DNA from: Myxococcales bacterium
GTDB taxonomy: Bacteria; Myxococcota; Myxococcia; Myxococcales; Myxococcaceae
Reading direction: 5' to 3'
DNA length: 7,969 nt
Assembly (NCBI GenBank): GCA_003153055.1
Contig: PMBV01000185.1
Coordinates: 1 to 7,969, forward strand
This document shows positions 6,503 through 7,969 of this stretch, in pieces. The notes under the pieces are model-generated. The model saw only the letters and a program-made list of their open reading frames with translations. It was not told the origin of the DNA and made no database searches. The translations under genes were made by a program, and so were the position numbers. Every line of letters begins with the position of its first letter. Positions within the stretch are counted from its first letter, which is position 1.

Positions 6503-7572
6503 CGGTTCACCACCACGCGCCAGAGGTGCAGCGCGATCTGGAGGATCAGGCTGCCGATGATGAAAGGAATGAGGAACTTGTAGAACAACCCCACCAGGTA
6601 CACCAACGGCGCCCGCTTGAGCGTGGGCTCGTAGTGCGACAGCCACGCAGCGGGGAAGTCGGCCGAGGCCGTGGGGTGGCAGGCGCGGCAGGTCTCCACC
6701 AGGTTCGCCTGCATCACCTTCGAGTTGGGCGCATCGACCTTGGAGATGTCGTGAATGCCGTGGCAGTCGGTGCACAGGGCAGTCAGCGGCTTGCCGCCCC
6801 CCGCGCCCTTCTGCAGCTCGATGGTGGCGCCGTGAAAGTCCTGTAGGTAGCTCGACAACACCTTGGTCGACAGCTTGTACTTCGCCATCATCTTCTCGTT
6901 GGTGTGGCATCGGCCGCACATCTGGGGCGTCTCCAGCCTCCAGGCGTTGAGCCGAGGGTCGATGATGTCATGGGCCCGGTGGCAGTCGGTGCACGACGGC
7001 ACGTCGGGGTTCTCTTCTTCCTGCAAGGCGCTGCCGTGCACGCTCTTGATGTAGACCTTGGAGATCTTCTCGTGGCACTTGGCGCAGGTTCGAGAGATGC
7101 GGGAGCGCGGCTCCGAGGGCTTGCCCATGTCGTGGGAGCCGTGGCAGTCGGCGCACACCGCGGCCTCGGTCTTCCCCTTGGCCTGGAGCCCGTGGTGCAC
7201 GCCGTCGAGCGAGCGGGTGAAGTTCTGGAAGTGGCAGTCCTTGCACACTTCGCTGTACCGAATGGTGAACTCGCGCCGGGTGGGGAAGGGCTTGGGCTTG
7301 TGATCGTCGCCCTTGCCCTTGAGGTCCGTGTGGCACTCGGTGCAGTCGACGTCGGAGTGCACTGAGCGGGCGAGCGTGTCGGCCTCCACGGTCAAGCTGA
7401 GGACCTCTTCGCTGTCGAGGTCGGTCTCGAGCTCCTTGTCGGAGTGACACTCGAGGCACGCCTTGTCTTCAGTGCGATCGCGTGGCTCGGTGCCGCCATC
7501 TCTGCGGGCCCATGCGCTGGTGGCCAGCAGCGTGGCCGCCATCGCCAGTCGGGGGAGCACTGTCACGCGCAT
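6499..7572 (-). CDS. Membrane-anchored nine-haem c-type cytochrome
   Basis: This 357-residue protein is a periplasmic multihaem electron carrier. Its signal peptide (about 1-22, ending near SAWA) is followed by nine CxxCH haem sites, with first cysteines at about 39, 77, 110, 140, 163, 194, 219, 267 and 295. Eleven further histidines lie outside these motifs, enough for bis-His coordination of most or all haems. Three sites share the pattern C-x-D-CH-x-x-HD (near 140, 194 and 267), suggesting internal duplication. A hydrophobic helix at about 322-350 (LVYLVGLFYKFLIPFIIG) anchors the C-terminus. The ATG at 7572 directly follows an in-frame GTG at 7575. The ATG is preferred because AAGGGG precedes it and partly overlaps the GTG. 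The stop overlaps the cytochrome b start. Nine c haems plus a dihaem b partner match the make-up of Geobacter CbcL, a fused inner-membrane quinol oxidase. The electron acceptor here is unknown. Confidence 0.95.
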   Translation of the reverse strand: MRVTVLPRLAMAATLLATSAWARRDGGTEPRDRTEDKACLECHSDKELETDLDSEEVLSLTVEADTLARSVHSDVDCTECHTDLKGKGDDHKPKPFPTRREFTIRYSEVCKDCHFQNFTRSLDGVHHGLQAKGKTEAAVCADCHGSHDMGKPSEPRSRISRTCAKCHEKISKVYIKSVHGSALQEEENPDVPSCTDCHRAHDIIDPRLNAWRLETPQMCGRCHTNEKMMAKYKLSTKVLSSYLQDFHGATIELQKGAGGGKPLTALCTDCHGIHDISKVDAPNSKVMQANLVETCRACHPTASADFPAAWLSHYEPTLKRAPLVYLVGLFYKFLIPFIIGSLILQIALHLWRVVVNR

Positions 7573-7640
7573 CACCCCTTACTTAACCGTCCTCGATGGA
7601 GGCGTCCAAAACGCGAGCGGGCTCTTCCTCTTGGTTGGCG

Positions 7641-7969
7641 CTAGCCATTCTTCTTCGACGCAGCCTTTTCGTCAGCGCGACGGGCGTCGACCTGACGGCG
7701 CAGCGCTTCCAACGACTCTGGGGTCTCCGGGCTCCTCTCGGCCTTCGGAGTCTCGTCGCGGCGGGCGAGGTAGGCTTCGCCGGGCGTCCAGCCGGGTGCG
7801 AAGGTGCGGGCCAAGCGCTCCGCGGCCAGCTTGACGCCCCGCCCCATGCCTCGAGCGACCACCCAGGCGAACAGGCCGAAGGCGATGGCGGGGAGGAACA
7901 AGACGAAGCCGAGGCTCAACAGGAGCGCCACGCCCACCATCACCGGCGCGGCCAGTCGCACCCAGTGTG
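7641..7969 (-). CDS. Small membrane protein, C-terminal part (partial, unrecognised)
   Basis: The minus-strand frame is open to the right edge of the window and stops at TAG 7643-7641, leaving about 109 residues. A long hydrophobic stretch (VMVGVALLLSLGFVLFLPAIAFGLFAWVVA) is long enough for two membrane helices or a hairpin. After it come GRGVKLAAERLARTF, a short APGWTPGEAYLARRD segment and a very charged, probably disordered tail (ETPKAE, ADEKAASKKNG). In-frame GTG 7961 and ATG 7940 are possible starts, but neither has a visible ribosome-binding site, so the true start is probably outside the window. I do not recognise the family. The gene shares its strand with the cytochrome operon and ends 68 bp before it, so it could be the operon's first gene or a separate unit. 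No cofactor or catalytic motif is visible. Confidence 0.65.
   Translation of the reverse strand, partial: HWVRLAAPVMVGVALLLSLGFVLFLPAIAFGLFAWVVARGMGRGVKLAAERLARTFAPGWTPGEAYLARRDETPKAERSPETPESLEALRRQVDARRADEKAASKKNG

Noticed and set aside
7591..7602. Short inverted repeat CCTC-GATG-GAGG upstream of the cytochrome gene
   Set aside because: A 4-bp stem is expected by chance in DNA this GC-rich. It is not evidence of an operator or terminator.
7581..7609. Possible promoter before the cytochrome operon (TTGGAC, 17 bp, TTAAGT on the minus strand)
   Set aside because: Each box matches only 3 of 6 consensus positions, and the implied transcription start falls almost on the start codon. It is too weak to annotate, though a promoter somewhere in this 68-bp gap is plausible.

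Overview
The window is GC-rich, gene-dense bacterial DNA with strong third-position G/C bias, many GTG starts and tight gene overlaps. Together with a periplasmic multihaem cytochrome, a Spy-like protein and a NarX/NarL-type two-component pair, this suggests a Myxococcota or other deltaproteobacterial-type genome (inference from style and gene content; no marker gene is present).

Layout. Plus strand, 1-1805: the 3' end of a Spy/CpxP-like (LTxxQ) protein, a 100-residue secreted protein rich in aromatic, His and Arg residues, and a cytoplasmic alpha/beta-hydrolase of the lipase type. The three are closely spaced. Minus strand, 7572 down to 1827: six genes packed head to tail, with junctions of -4, -8, +7, -4 and -8 bp. 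In transcription order they are a nine-haem c-type cytochrome with a C-terminal membrane anchor, a dihaem cytochrome b subunit (FdnI/HydC type), an M56 (BlaR1-like) membrane metallopeptidase, a 183-residue single-pass membrane protein, a membrane sensor histidine kinase and a NarL-family response regulator. At the right edge (7641-7969) lies the C-terminal part of a small membrane protein on the same strand, 68 bp upstream of the cytochrome gene. The two blocks converge at 1805/1827 with only 21 bp between them.

How the genes may work together. The first two minus-strand genes form a plausible quinone/periplasmic-haem electron-transfer module. Its parts and their order match those of the fused Geobacter protein CbcL, but here they are split into two overlapping genes. 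The next four genes look like a membrane signalling cassette: protease, possible membrane-bound partner, kinase and DNA-binding regulator. Tight coupling of a respiratory module to a protease-plus-two-component cassette is the most unusual feature of the window. A periplasmic CxxC in the kinase sensor domain makes redox sensing a concrete, testable idea. No RNA gene, insertion sequence, CRISPR array or convincing terminator was seen.
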